From positions 83,781 to 121,515 of the forward strand of contig JADMIG010000006.1 in NCBI GenBank assembly GCA_015478725.1: a stretch of DNA of 37,735 bases. Reading direction: 5' to 3'. A model generated the notes under the pieces. That model was not told where the DNA came from. It searched no databases and saw only the letters and a list, made by a program, of their open reading frames with translations. The first letter of the stretch is position 1, and the number at the start of each line of letters is the position of its first letter. This DNA comes from Chloroflexota bacterium (GTDB lineage Bacteria; Chloroflexota; Limnocylindria; Limnocylindrales; CSP1-4). Of the stretch, positions 15,529 to 23,140 are shown piece after piece. The position numbers were made by a program, and so were the translations under genes.

Positions 15529-16737
15529 ATGCCGATGTCCTCTGACGCGATCGTGCCGTCGGCCGGCGGGGCGCTGGGCGTCGTGGCGGACGGGCCGCAC
15601 GCCGAGCTCGACCGGTTCATCGAGACGATCGGACTCGTGGACCACCACACCCACGGCATCGTCCGCGGAGTCGTCTCGGCAGCCGACTACGCGTTCATGC
15701 TCGACGAATCGGATCGACCGGACGCCGCAGCGGTGGCAGGTCTCGACACGCAGGTCGGGTTCGCTGTCCGTCGCTGGATCGGGCCGCTCCTCGGGCTGGA
15801 ACCGCACGCCCCCGTCGAGCACCTCCTCGAGCGACGCCTGGTGTTGACCAACGAGGCCGCCGCAGCCCTTCTCCTGCCCCCGGCCGGCATCGATCGGCTC
15901 ATCGTCGAAACAGGATTCCGCGGCGACGAGCTCGTGCCGCCGGATGAGCTCGGCCGACTCGCCGGTGCGCCCGCCTCCGTGGTCGTCCGGCTCGAGGCGC
16001 TCGCCGAGCGGATCGCGATCGGCGGTTCCACGGCTGCCGGATTCGCCGACACGGTCCGCGCCGGCATCGCCGGCGAGCTGGCCCGCGGAGCCGTCGGTCT
16101 CAAGTCCATCGTCGCGTATCGCCACGGCCTCGACATCGACCCGGGGCGTCCGTCGGAGGAGGAGATCGCCGCCCATGCCGGCGCGTGGCTTCGCGAGGTG
16201 GACGCGACGCATCGTGCGCGCCTCGTCGATCCGGTCATCCTCCGGTTCCTCCTCTGGGCGGCTGTCGACACCGGTCGGCCACTCCAGATCCACACGGGTT
16301 TCGGCGACCCGGACCTCGAGCTTCGCCGCGCGGATCCCCTCCTTCTCACGGACTTCCTCCGATCGACGGAGGGGCGCTGCGCGATCCTCCTGCTCCACAC
16401 GTACCCGTTCCAGCGAAACGCGGGCTACCTCGCCCAGATGTTCGCCCACGTCCATCTCGACGTGGGCCTGGCGGTGAACTATTCGGGCGCTCGAGCCAGC
16501 GCGGTCGTGGCCGAGTCCATGGAGCTCGCGCCGTTCTCCAAGGTTCTCTATTCCTCGGACGCATGGGGCCTCCCGGACCTCCACCTCCTCGGGGCGATCC
16601 TCTTCCGGCGTGCGATGTCGCGGGTCCTCGGCGAATGGGTCGTCGCCGGCGACTGGTCCCTCGCCGACGCGCAACGCGTGGTCCGGTTCGTCGCAGCGGA
16701 GAACGCCGAGCGCGTGTACGGTCTGCGTCGCGCCTGA
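15529..16737 (+). CDS. FluG-type amidohydrolase, second copy
   Basis: A 402-residue amidohydrolase homologous along its length to the protein encoded at 14086-15201. It has VDHHTHGIV (metal HxH), GLKSIVAYRHGLDID (Lys), RPLQIHTGFGDPDLEL, LLHTYPFQRNAGYLAQMFAHVHLDVGLAVNY, YSSDAWGLPDLHLLG (late Asp) and AENAERVYGL. Compared with the first copy it carries an extra segment after HTHG, reading VVSAADYAFMLDES. Base use is like the flanking chromosome rather than the accessory cluster. The frame opens at GTG 15508, but GAGGAG at 15510-15515 lies within that stretch and precedes ATGs at 15529 and 15535, so 15529 is preferred. No GS-like partner is adjacent. A hydrolase of small amides is likely; the substrate is unknown. 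Confidence 0.82.
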   Translation: MPMSSDAIVPSAGGALGVVADGPHAELDRFIETIGLVDHHTHGIVRGVVSAADYAFMLDESDRPDAAAVAGLDTQVGFAVRRWIGPLLGLEPHAPVEHLLERRLVLTNEAAAALLLPPAGIDRLIVETGFRGDELVPPDELGRLAGAPASVVVRLEALAERIAIGGSTAAGFADTVRAGIAGELARGAVGLKSIVAYRHGLDIDPGRPSEEEIAAHAGAWLREVDATHRARLVDPVILRFLLWAAVDTGRPLQIHTGFGDPDLELRRADPLLLTDFLRSTEGRCAILLLHTYPFQRNAGYLAQMFAHVHLDVGLAVNYSGARASAVVAESMELAPFSKVLYSSDAWGLPDLHLLGAILFRRAMSRVLGEWVVAGDWSLADAQRVVRFVAAENAERVYGLRRA

Positions 16738-16797
16738 GGCGCAGGCCACGCCCGGCGATCGCCCGCCGACACGCGACCGTCACACGTCCCTGCTTCA

Positions 16798-18426
16798 ATG
16801 GCAGCCATGCGAACCAGCGCCCCACCGGTCGCCGCCACGGATCGGCCCGCAGCGACGCCTCCACGCGATCGCCTTCGGACCATCGGCGGCCCCGCCCTGG
16901 CCGGAGCCGTCGCCGCGGGAGTCGCGATCGCGGTGGCCGAACTCATCGCCGGCCTCATCGACGGGGCGCCGTCCCTCGTCCTCGCCATCGGCGCGCTCGT
17001 CATCGACCTCCAGCCCCCGGGCGCCAAGGACCTCGTCGCCAACCTCTTCGGGACGAACGACAAGCTCGCCCTCAACATCGTCATCATCCTCGTCGCGCTC
17101 GCCGTGGCCGCGGCGGTGGGGATCGTCGGCAGTCGCGCGATCGGCCGGGCGGACACCGCGTTCGCGGTCTTCGGCTTCCTCGCCCTCTTCGCCGCCCTCC
17201 GTGAGCCGCTCGTCTCGGCGCCGCTCGCGATCGTCACGACGGTCGCGGCGGTCGCGGGCGGGATCGGCGTCCTGCACGCCCTCATCGGCCGGCTCGCCTC
17301 GCGTCCGGTCGCTGCGTCGTCTGGCGCGCGGCCCTCGTCGCCGGTCGCCGAGATGCCGGACTGGGACCGCCGCAGGTTCCTCCTTGGCACCGCCGCAGCC
17401 GCCGGAGCTGCGGTCGTCGCGGGCGGGATCGGCCGCTCCCTCCTCCAGGCCCGGGCGGCGACGGCCGCGCCCACCCCTGCGATCCCGCGCATCGCCGACG
17501 CGGTGGCGCCGCTCACCCCTGGGGAGTCGCTCGCCGTCCCCGGCATCACCCCGATCGTCATGCCGAACAACGACTTCTACCGGATCGACACGGCCCTCCT
17601 TCCGCCGCGCCTCGACGCGGGCACGTGGAGTCTCACCGTCAAGGGGATGGTGGAGCGGACCGTCAGGCTCGATTACCGCGAGCTCACGACGATGCCCCTG
17701 TTCGAGCAGTACGTGACGATCGGGTGCGTCTCGAACCAGGTCGGCGGCAACCTCGTCGGGAACGCCCTCTGGAGCGGCGTCCACCTGCGCGACGTCCTCG
17801 CCCTGGCTGGCGTCCAGTCCGGCGCCAGCCAGATCGTCGGCCGCTCGGCGGACGGCTGGACGGCCGGCTTCCCGACCGAGTGGGCGATGGATCCGGCCCG
17901 CGATCCGATGATCGCCCTCCTGATGAACGGCGCGCCGCTGCCGATCGCGCACGGCTACCCGGCCCGCCTCATCGTGCCCGGGCTGTACGGTTACGTGAGC
18001 GCGACGAAGTGGCTGACGGAGATCGAGCTGACGACGCTCGAGGCGTTCGACGGCTACTGGGTCCCGCTCGGCTGGGCGAAGCTCGGCCCGATCCTCACCC
18101 AGTCGCGCATCGACGTCCCGCGTAACGGCGCGTCCATCGCGACCGGACGGACCACGATCGCCGGGGTCGCCTGGGCCCCGGACCGCGGGATCTCGCGGGT
18201 CGAGGTATCCGTGGACAGCGGCGCCTGGCAGCCCTGCATGCTGTCCCAGGCGATCTCGAAGGCGACCTGGGTCCAGTGGGAGCTGCCGTGGGCGGCGACT
18301 GCCGGGACCCACACGATCGAGGTCAGGGCGACCGACGGGAGCGGCGCGGTCCAGACCGCGCAGCGCTCGGACCCGGCCCCCGATGGCGCCCGCGGCCATC
18401 ACACGATCCAGGTCCGGGTGGGCTGA
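16798..18426 (+). CDS. Membrane-anchored sulfite-oxidase-family molybdoenzyme
   Basis: A 542-residue protein in three parts. Residues ~30-165 hold four hydrophobic segments. Residues 191-194 read RRRF at the start of RRRFLLGTAAAAGAAVVAGG, which looks like a Tat-type signal followed by a fifth hydrophobic stretch. The rest is the sulfite-oxidase fold: QYVTIGCVSNQVGGNLVGNA, with Cys310 as the molybdenum ligand, ARLIVPGLYGYVSATKWL, and a C-terminal Ig-like dimerisation domain (ISRVEVSVDSGAWQPC, HTIEVRATDGSG). The catalytic domain should face outside the membrane. No cytochrome gene is adjacent, so the electron acceptor is unknown. ATG 16798 is used; a second ATG lies at 16807. The substrate could be sulfite, a methionine sulfoxide or another oxo compound. 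Confidence 0.87.
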   Translation: MAAMRTSAPPVAATDRPAATPPRDRLRTIGGPALAGAVAAGVAIAVAELIAGLIDGAPSLVLAIGALVIDLQPPGAKDLVANLFGTNDKLALNIVIILVALAVAAAVGIVGSRAIGRADTAFAVFGFLALFAALREPLVSAPLAIVTTVAAVAGGIGVLHALIGRLASRPVAASSGARPSSPVAEMPDWDRRRFLLGTAAAAGAAVVAGGIGRSLLQARAATAAPTPAIPRIADAVAPLTPGESLAVPGITPIVMPNNDFYRIDTALLPPRLDAGTWSLTVKGMVERTVRLDYRELTTMPLFEQYVTIGCVSNQVGGNLVGNALWSGVHLRDVLALAGVQSGASQIVGRSADGWTAGFPTEWAMDPARDPMIALLMNGAPLPIAHGYPARLIVPGLYGYVSATKWLTEIELTTLEAFDGYWVPLGWAKLGPILTQSRIDVPRNGASIATGRTTIAGVAWAPDRGISRVEVSVDSGAWQPCMLSQAISKATWVQWELPWAATAGTHTIEVRATDGSGAVQTAQRSDPAPDGARGHHTIQVRVG

Positions 18427-18428
18427 GC

Positions 18429-18442
18429 GGGCGGCGCCGCCC
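18429..18442 (+). terminator. GC-rich palindrome after the molybdoenzyme gene
   Basis: GGGCGGC-GCCGCCC is a perfect 14-base palindrome starting three bases after the stop codon. No T-run follows, so it would be an imperfect intrinsic terminator or a processing/stabilising structure. Confidence 0.35.
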
Positions 18443-18476
18443 GGGCCCGGGGTCCGTCGCGATCCGGCGTTCGGTG

Positions 18477-18482
18477 TACAGT
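18477..18482 (+). promoter_or_regulatory. -10 element for leaderless DUF3090 transcript
   Basis: TACAGT (within TGTACAGT) lies seven bases before the ATG at 18490, with no Shine-Dalgarno between. The spacing fits transcription starting on the A of the start codon. No clear -35 is seen. Confidence 0.4.
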
Positions 18483-18489
18483 CCCGGCC

Positions 18490-19047
18490 ATGCCCCGGCG
18501 GATCTTCTCCTTCGATGAACCCGAGCGCTTCGTCGCCGGGACGGTCGGCGAACCCGGCGCCCGGACGTTCTTCCTGCAGGCCCGGGACGGCCGGCGTGTC
18601 GTGAGCATCGTCCTCGAGAAGGCCCAGGTGGCGGTCCTCGCCGAACGGCTCGGGGCCCTTCTCGACGAGCTCGGCCGGCGCGGTGTCGAGCTCGCCGCCA
18701 CCGACGGACCGGAGGACACGGCCCCGCTCGACGAGCCGCTCGTCGAGGCGTTCCGTGCAGGCCCCCTCAGCCTCACCTGGGATGGCGACCGCGAGCGGAT
18801 CATCGTCGAGGCCCGCGAGCTCGCCGAGGTCGAGGATGCGGAGAGCGGCGAACCGGTCGATGTCGCGGACGACGACGAGGACGGGCCGGACCTCATCCGG
18901 GTCGTCATGCGCCCGGCCGCGGCACGAGGGTTCGCCGAACGGGCGGCGTCGATCGTCGGAGCCGGGCGCCCGCCCTGCCCCCTGTGCGGCCGGCCGCTCG
19001 AGCCTCAGGGCCACCTCTGTCCACGACGGAACGGCTACCTCAACTGA
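18490..19047 (+). CDS. DUF3090 family protein with C-terminal zinc ribbon
   Basis: A 185-residue protein of the DUF3090 family. It opens RIFSFDEPERFVAGTVGEPGARTFFLQA and continues as alternating strands and helices with a long acidic insert (~120-145, VEDAESGEPVDVADDDEDG). It ends with CPLCGRPLEPQGHLCPRRNGY, three cysteines and a His that could bind zinc. The family is known mainly from Actinomycetota and Chloroflexota and has no established function. It is normally found beside a SCO1664-type protein, as here: the next gene starts three bases after its stop. This pairing is a useful lineage hint. Confidence 0.85.
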   Translation: MPRRIFSFDEPERFVAGTVGEPGARTFFLQARDGRRVVSIVLEKAQVAVLAERLGALLDELGRRGVELAATDGPEDTAPLDEPLVEAFRAGPLSLTWDGDRERIIVEARELAEVEDAESGEPVDVADDDEDGPDLIRVVMRPAAARGFAERAASIVGAGRPPCPLCGRPLEPQGHLCPRRNGYLN

Positions 19048-19049
19048 CG

Positions 19050-19778
19050 GTGCTCGACCGAGCGACCGCGCTCGAGGTCCTCCGCGACGGCGAGCTCGAA
19101 CTCACCGCCCGGCTCGTCGCGTCCTCCAACAACGCCCTGTACGGGACCGTCACCCGGCGTTGCCCGGATCCCGAACCGGACCTCGCCCTGGCGTGCGTGT
19201 ACAAGCCGACGCTCGGCGAGCGACCGCTCGACGACTTTCCCGACGCGACGCTCTCCCGCCGCGAGGTCGCCGCCCACGCGGTCTCGGAGGCAGCGGGCTG
19301 GGACATCGTCCCGCCGACGGTCCTCCGCGACGGGCCGTTCGGTGAGGGGATGGTCCAGCTGTGGATCGATACGGATGAGGACGCCGACCCATGGGATCTC
19401 GTCGAGCGGACGGACCCGGCGCTCCGGCCGATGGCCATCTTCGACGCGGTCGTCAACAACGCGGACCGGAAGGTCGGCCATATCCTCCCGCTCGCCGGCC
19501 ACCTCTTCGGGGTCGATCACGGCATCTGCTTCGCCGTCGAGCCCAAGCTCCGGACCGTCCTCTGGGGCTGGCGCGGACGATCCCTCGGCAACGACGAGAT
19601 CGCCACCCTCGAGCGATTGCGGAACGACCTCCGGGGAGGGCTCGGCGCCAAGCTCCGGGGGCTCCTCGCGGAGGACGAGGTGGCGGCGACGGTCGCGCGG
19701 ACGGAGCGGCTCCTTCGGACGCGACGCTTCCCGCTGCCGGATCCCGATCGCCCGGCGATCCCGTGGCCGCCGTTCTGA
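19050..19778 (+). CDS. SCO1664-family protein, PI3/4-kinase-like fold
   Basis: A 242-residue protein from the GTG at 19050. It has ASNNALYGTV and ACVYKPTLGERPL, which resembles a nucleotide-binding Lys strand, then REVAAHAVSEAAGWDIVPPTVLRDGPFGEGMVQLWID. Next come MAIFDAVVNNADRKVGHIL and HLFGVDHGICF, which resemble the catalytic NxD and DxG loops of PI3/4-kinase-like proteins. The C-terminal third is helical. The family is annotated as SCO1664 and travels with DUF3090. The frame is open back to 18984, but the extra segment is the complement of the DUF3090 zinc ribbon and is not used. A small-molecule or protein kinase activity is possible; none is established. Confidence 0.82.
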   Translation: MLDRATALEVLRDGELELTARLVASSNNALYGTVTRRCPDPEPDLALACVYKPTLGERPLDDFPDATLSRREVAAHAVSEAAGWDIVPPTVLRDGPFGEGMVQLWIDTDEDADPWDLVERTDPALRPMAIFDAVVNNADRKVGHILPLAGHLFGVDHGICFAVEPKLRTVLWGWRGRSLGNDEIATLERLRNDLRGGLGAKLRGLLAEDEVAATVARTERLLRTRRFPLPDPDRPAIPWPPF

Positions 19779-19809
19779 CCCGGCCCGCCGCGAACGTCGA
19801 GCATCTTCG

Positions 19810-19859
19810 CGGAGCGGCTGGCAGAGGACGCCCGGAGCGGCTGGCAGAGGACGCCCGGA
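19810..19859. repeat. 23-base tandem repeat, 2.2 copies
   Basis: Two identical 23-base units (19810-19832 and 19833-19855), each starting CGGAGCGGCTGG and ending AGGACGCC, are followed by CGGA of a third. They lie in the 168-base gap after the SCO1664-type gene. The unit length is not a multiple of three, so it is not a peptide repeat. It is probably a slippage duplication. Confidence 0.85.
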
Positions 19860-19946
19860 AGGCGCATCATGGGCGCTTCCGGTGGCGCGCGCGCGGTCCC
19901 TTTCGCGCGGTGGGCGTCGCCGACGATACAGCCCAGGAGCGCGCCG

Positions 19947-20138
19947 GTGAATCCCAACCCGCCGAAGTCGTCCGCCACCCTCACGGAAGAGCCGCTCAAG
20001 CATGTCATCGAGACCTACGTCCACCGGCTCCAGCATGTGACCTGTGTGTGCGGCTGGCAGGGCAGCTCGGCGACGAACGACGGCCAGACCTCCGAATGGA
20101 CGGCGCATCTCCTCCTTGTGCGGGGCAAGCGCCGCTAG
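19947..20138 (+). CDS. Small Cys-containing hypothetical protein
   Basis: A 63-residue protein. The core reads VIETYVHRLQHVTCVCGWQG, then TNDGQTSEWTAHLLLVRGKRR. C-x-C-G-W followed by W-x-x-H is common in small actinobacterial and phage proteins with a half zinc-binding site; a full zinc site would need a second chain or the upstream His residues. The GTG at 19947 has GGAG about eight bases upstream and was preferred over an earlier ATG at 19869 whose translation looks random. It has no recognised family and may be co-transcribed with the flanking plus-strand genes. Confidence 0.55.
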   Translation: MNPNPPKSSATLTEEPLKHVIETYVHRLQHVTCVCGWQGSSATNDGQTSEWTAHLLLVRGKRR

Positions 20139-20150
20139 GCCGCGAACCGC

Positions 20151-21116
20151 GTGTCGGGGCATCCTTCGCGCGCCGTGACCGAACCAGCGCCGACTGCCGG
20201 TGATGCCCTCCGCGGCGTCTGGAACATCGTCCCCACGCCGTTCACCGCGGATGGCGGGCTCGATGCGGCGAGCCTCCGGCGACTGACCGAGTTCGTCGTC
20301 GAGAGCGGGGTCGACGGGATGACGATCCTCGGGTTCATGGGCGAAGCGCACAAGCTCTCGGACGCCGAACGGAACGCCGTCATCGCGGCGACGATCGCCG
20401 CCGCCGGCCGGTTGCCGGTCTGCGTCGGGGTCACCCACGGCGCCACGGACCGCGCGGTCGCGTTCGCCCGCGAAGCCGCCGCCCGAGGGGCCCATTCGAT
20501 CATGCTGGCCCCACCGGCCCTGACTCGACCCACGGACGAAGCGCTCCGCCGTCACTTCCTCGCCGTCGCCGCGGCGGTGGACGTCCCGATCGTCGTCCAG
20601 GACTACCCGGCCGGTTCCGGCGTCCCGATGTCCGTCGACTTCATCGCTGCGCTCGCGAACGAGGCGCCTGGTTGCGCCCACCTCAAGCTCGAGGACGAGC
20701 CCTCCCCGCCGAAGGTCGCCCGGGTCCGAGCCGCGGCTCCGTCGGTCCGGATCCTCGGCGGCCTCGGCGGGATCATGCTCCTCGAGGAGCTGGCGGCTGG
20801 CGCGGACGGGACGATGACCGGCTTCGGCTTCCCGGAGATCCTCGTCGACGTGGTCCGGCGGTTCCGCTCCGGTGACCGCGACGGGGCCCGCGACGCCTTC
20901 TATCGGGCGCTGCCGCTCATCCGGTTCGAGAACCAGCCCGGCATCAACCTGTCGCTCCGGAAGCACCTCTACCGCCGCCGCGGCGCGATCGCCTCCGAGC
21001 GCGTGCGGGCGCCAGCCCCCGCTCTCGACCGCGGCACGCTCGAGAGCCTCGACTCGATCCTCGCCCACCTCGGCCTGGCCACCGGACTCGGCCCGATCCT
21101 CGAACCCGCCGCCTGA
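20151..21116 (+). CDS. DapA-family (dihydrodipicolinate synthase-like) lyase/aldolase
   Basis: A 321-residue TIM-barrel protein of the DHDPS/N-acetylneuraminate lyase family, which forms a Schiff base with a 2-oxo acid. It opens LRGVWNIVPTPFTADGGLD. GFMGEAHKLS replaces the usual GxTGE carboxylate-binding loop, VQDYPAGSG holds the catalytic Tyr (~152) and AHLKLEDEP the Schiff-base Lys (~179), followed by ILGGLGGIMLLEELAAGADGTMTGF. The altered GTTGE loop suggests it is not the lysine-pathway enzyme but a sugar-acid or other aldolase/dehydratase. GTG 20151 is used; GTG 20175 is equally possible, as neither has a good ribosome-binding site. No pathway partner is evident next to it. Confidence 0.85.
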   Translation: MSGHPSRAVTEPAPTAGDALRGVWNIVPTPFTADGGLDAASLRRLTEFVVESGVDGMTILGFMGEAHKLSDAERNAVIAATIAAAGRLPVCVGVTHGATDRAVAFAREAAARGAHSIMLAPPALTRPTDEALRRHFLAVAAAVDVPIVVQDYPAGSGVPMSVDFIAALANEAPGCAHLKLEDEPSPPKVARVRAAAPSVRILGGLGGIMLLEELAAGADGTMTGFGFPEILVDVVRRFRSGDRDGARDAFYRALPLIRFENQPGINLSLRKHLYRRRGAIASERVRAPAPALDRGTLESLDSILAHLGLATGLGPILEPAA

Positions 21117-21155
21117 GACGCGGACTCGCACTCGCCCTCGCGCCGGGCCGGGCGG

Positions 21156-21185
21156 TTGACAGGAACGCGGTCCGTACCCCACACT
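21156..21185 (+). promoter_or_regulatory. Candidate sigma-70-type promoter
   Basis: TTGACA (21156-21161) is followed after 18 bases by CACACT (21180-21185). The -35 is perfect and the -10 matches three of six. It lies in the 256-base space before the small zinc-ribbon gene and could drive that gene and the class III aminotransferase. Nothing else was found in that space. Confidence 0.4.
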
Positions 21186-21372
21186 CGGGCCATCGACCGA
21201 CGTCGAGGCAGCAGGTCAGAGCACGACTCCGCTCCCGCTCCTCGGACATCGGCGAGTTCATCCGTTCCGATCCAGACCGGATCGTCATGAGCGGACCCAT
21301 CGGCCGACGCGGCCACCGGACACGAAACCGTCGCGGCGCCGGCCACCGAGAAGAAGGACTCCTGTACCCGTG

Positions 21373-21558
21373 ATGACACGATCAACGACGTCGAGCCTCA
21401 ACGGCCGGGCGAGCGCGATGCGCCGCCTCCGCCGGCGAAGCGCGGCGAGCACACAACTCTACTGCCAGACGAACGGCTGCACGAGCTTCCTCGCACTGGA
21501 TCCCGCGACGGGCCTCGCGACCTGCCAGATCTGCGGTTACGAGCGGCGCCTCTCGTAG
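21373..21558 (+). CDS. Small zinc-ribbon-like protein
   Basis: A 61-residue protein. After an Arg/Ser-rich start it reads LYCQTNGCTSFLALDPATGLATCQICGYERR, with four cysteines as C-x4-C and C-x2-C separated by about 14 residues, the pattern of a zinc ribbon. AAGGA lies 14 bases before the ATG and 11 before the GTG at 21370, so either start is possible. The protein may bind nucleic acid or act as a small adaptor; the family is not recognised. It precedes the class III aminotransferase by about 75 bases. Confidence 0.6.
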   Translation: MTRSTTSSLNGRASAMRRLRRRSAASTQLYCQTNGCTSFLALDPATGLATCQICGYERRLS

Positions 21559-21632
21559 CCGACCGTGGAGGCTCACCTCGCGCACCGGGCGCATCTCGCG
21601 GGCACGCGTCGCGCATCATCGACGCCGGCGGG

Positions 21633-23045
21633 ATGGACGAGACACCGCCGCCTTCGTCGAATCCGTCCGGAGGGATGCCCCGAGTGACCGCCGCCACCCT
21701 CGACCGCGCTCGACTCGAGCGCCTCATGGCTCGCGAACAGCAGGCCTTCGTCGACGCCCATCCGCGCTGTGCCGCCCTCTTCGAACGCGCGAAGGGATCA
21801 CTCCTTGCCGGTGTTCCGATGAACTGGATGGTGAAGTGGCCGGGGGCATTCCCACCGTTCGTCGAGTCGGCCCACGGCGCCCATTTCACCTGCGTCGACG
21901 GGCACGATCACGTCGATCTCTGCCTCGGCGACACGGGAGCGATGGCCGGCCACGGCGCCGCCGAGACCATCGCCGCCGTCGAGCGACAACTGCCGCGTGG
22001 CATCACCCACATGCTGCCGACGGAGGATGCGGCCTGGGCCGGCGAGGAGCTCCAGCGCCGGTTCGGCCTGCGGTACTGGCAGTTCGCGATGACCGCGACG
22101 GACGCGAACCGGTTCTCGCTCCGACTGGCCCGGATGATCACCCGGCGTCCGTTCGTCGCCGTCCACGAGTTCAACTACCACGGCTCGGTGGACGAGACGT
22201 TCGCCTGGCTCGCGCCGGACGGTCGCGTCGAGAGCCGCCGCGGGAATGTCGGGCCCCAGGTGGATCCGGCGCTGACGACACGGGTCGTCCCCTTCAACGA
22301 CATCCCGGCCCTCGAGGCCGCCCTCGCCGATCGGCAGGTGGCCGCGCTCCTCATCGAGCCGGCCCTGACGAACGTCGGCATCGTCCTGCCGGAACCGGGC
22401 TACCACGAGGCGGTCCGCGAGGTCACCCGGCGGACCGGCACCCTCCTCATCATCGACGAGACGCACACGATCTGCGCCGGCCCGGGCGGGATGACCAAGG
22501 CCTGGAACCTCGATCCGGACCTCTTCGTCATCGGCAAGACGATCGGCGGTGGCATCCCGGCCGCCGCGTACGGCTTCACGGCGGAGGTGGCCGACCGAAT
22601 CGTCGCGGACATCACGCTCGAGGATTGCGACGTCGGCGGCATCGGCGGGACGCTCGCCGGTTACGCGCTCGCGTCCGCCGCCATCCGGGCGACGCTGGGG
22701 CTCGTGCTGACCGAGGAAGCGTTCACCCGGATGATCCAGCTCGCCGAGCGCTGGACCGCCGGGGTCGAGGGCGTCCTTGCGGAGCACGGCGTCCCGTGGC
22801 ATGTCACCCGCCTCGGCGCTCGAGCCGAGTACCACTTCATGCCGGATCCGCCCCGGACCGGCCGCGAGCAGTGGGAGCACGGCGACTTCGAGCTCGAGCG
22901 ATTCCTCCATCTCTACGCACTCAACCGGCGGATCCTCATGACGCCGTTCCACAACATGGCGCTCATGTCGCCGGCGACGTCCGCGACCGACGTCGATCGA
23001 CACACGGAGGTCTTCGGCCAGGCGGTCGCCGAGCTCTTCGGATAG
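21633..23045 (+). CDS. Class III PLP aminotransferase, glutamate-1-semialdehyde aminomutase-like
   Basis: A 470-residue fold-type-I PLP enzyme of class III. It has HFTCVDGHDHVDLCLGD, GITHMLPTEDA, AMTATDANRFSLRLARMIT (the phosphate loop, usually TGSEA, is altered to TATDA), FNYHGSVDETF, ALLIEPALTNVGIVLP, LLIIDETHTICAGPGG (cofactor Asp) and FVIGKTIGGGIPAAAYG with Schiff-base Lys302. The layout resembles GSA aminomutase, but the altered loops and the extended start make HemL function unlikely. It is more probably a transaminase or mutase of an amino compound. Two later in-frame starts (ATG 21675 and GTG 21684) would remove a Pro/Ser-rich tail. Its neighbours give no clear pathway. Confidence 0.86.
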   Translation: MDETPPPSSNPSGGMPRVTAATLDRARLERLMAREQQAFVDAHPRCAALFERAKGSLLAGVPMNWMVKWPGAFPPFVESAHGAHFTCVDGHDHVDLCLGDTGAMAGHGAAETIAAVERQLPRGITHMLPTEDAAWAGEELQRRFGLRYWQFAMTATDANRFSLRLARMITRRPFVAVHEFNYHGSVDETFAWLAPDGRVESRRGNVGPQVDPALTTRVVPFNDIPALEAALADRQVAALLIEPALTNVGIVLPEPGYHEAVREVTRRTGTLLIIDETHTICAGPGGMTKAWNLDPDLFVIGKTIGGGIPAAAYGFTAEVADRIVADITLEDCDVGGIGGTLAGYALASAAIRATLGLVLTEEAFTRMIQLAERWTAGVEGVLAEHGVPWHVTRLGARAEYHFMPDPPRTGREQWEHGDFELERFLHLYALNRRILMTPFHNMALMSPATSATDVDRHTEVFGQAVAELFG

Positions 23046-23140
23046 AAGTGCGGGCCGTGGCTGGTGACAGGCAAGGTGGCATGCCGGTCCGCTAGGCTCC
23101 GCCGATCGCCGCCAGCTCCGCCCATCGCCCGGAGGACTTC

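Noticed and set aside
16795-19014. 739-codon minus-strand frame
   Set aside because: It lies opposite the molybdoenzyme and DUF3090 genes, whose motifs are unmistakable; composition is typical of a shadow frame.
20151-21116. dapA of lysine synthesis
   Set aside because: The GTTGE-type loop is replaced by GFMGEA and no lysine genes are near; family-level call only.
19035-21182. 715-codon minus-strand frame
   Set aside because: It lies opposite the SCO1664-type and DapA-family genes; there are no recognisable domains.
21633-23045. hemL (glutamate-1-semialdehyde aminomutase) of the heme pathway
   Set aside because: The PLP phosphate loop and several conserved positions differ and it is far from the heme operon; it is called only as class III.
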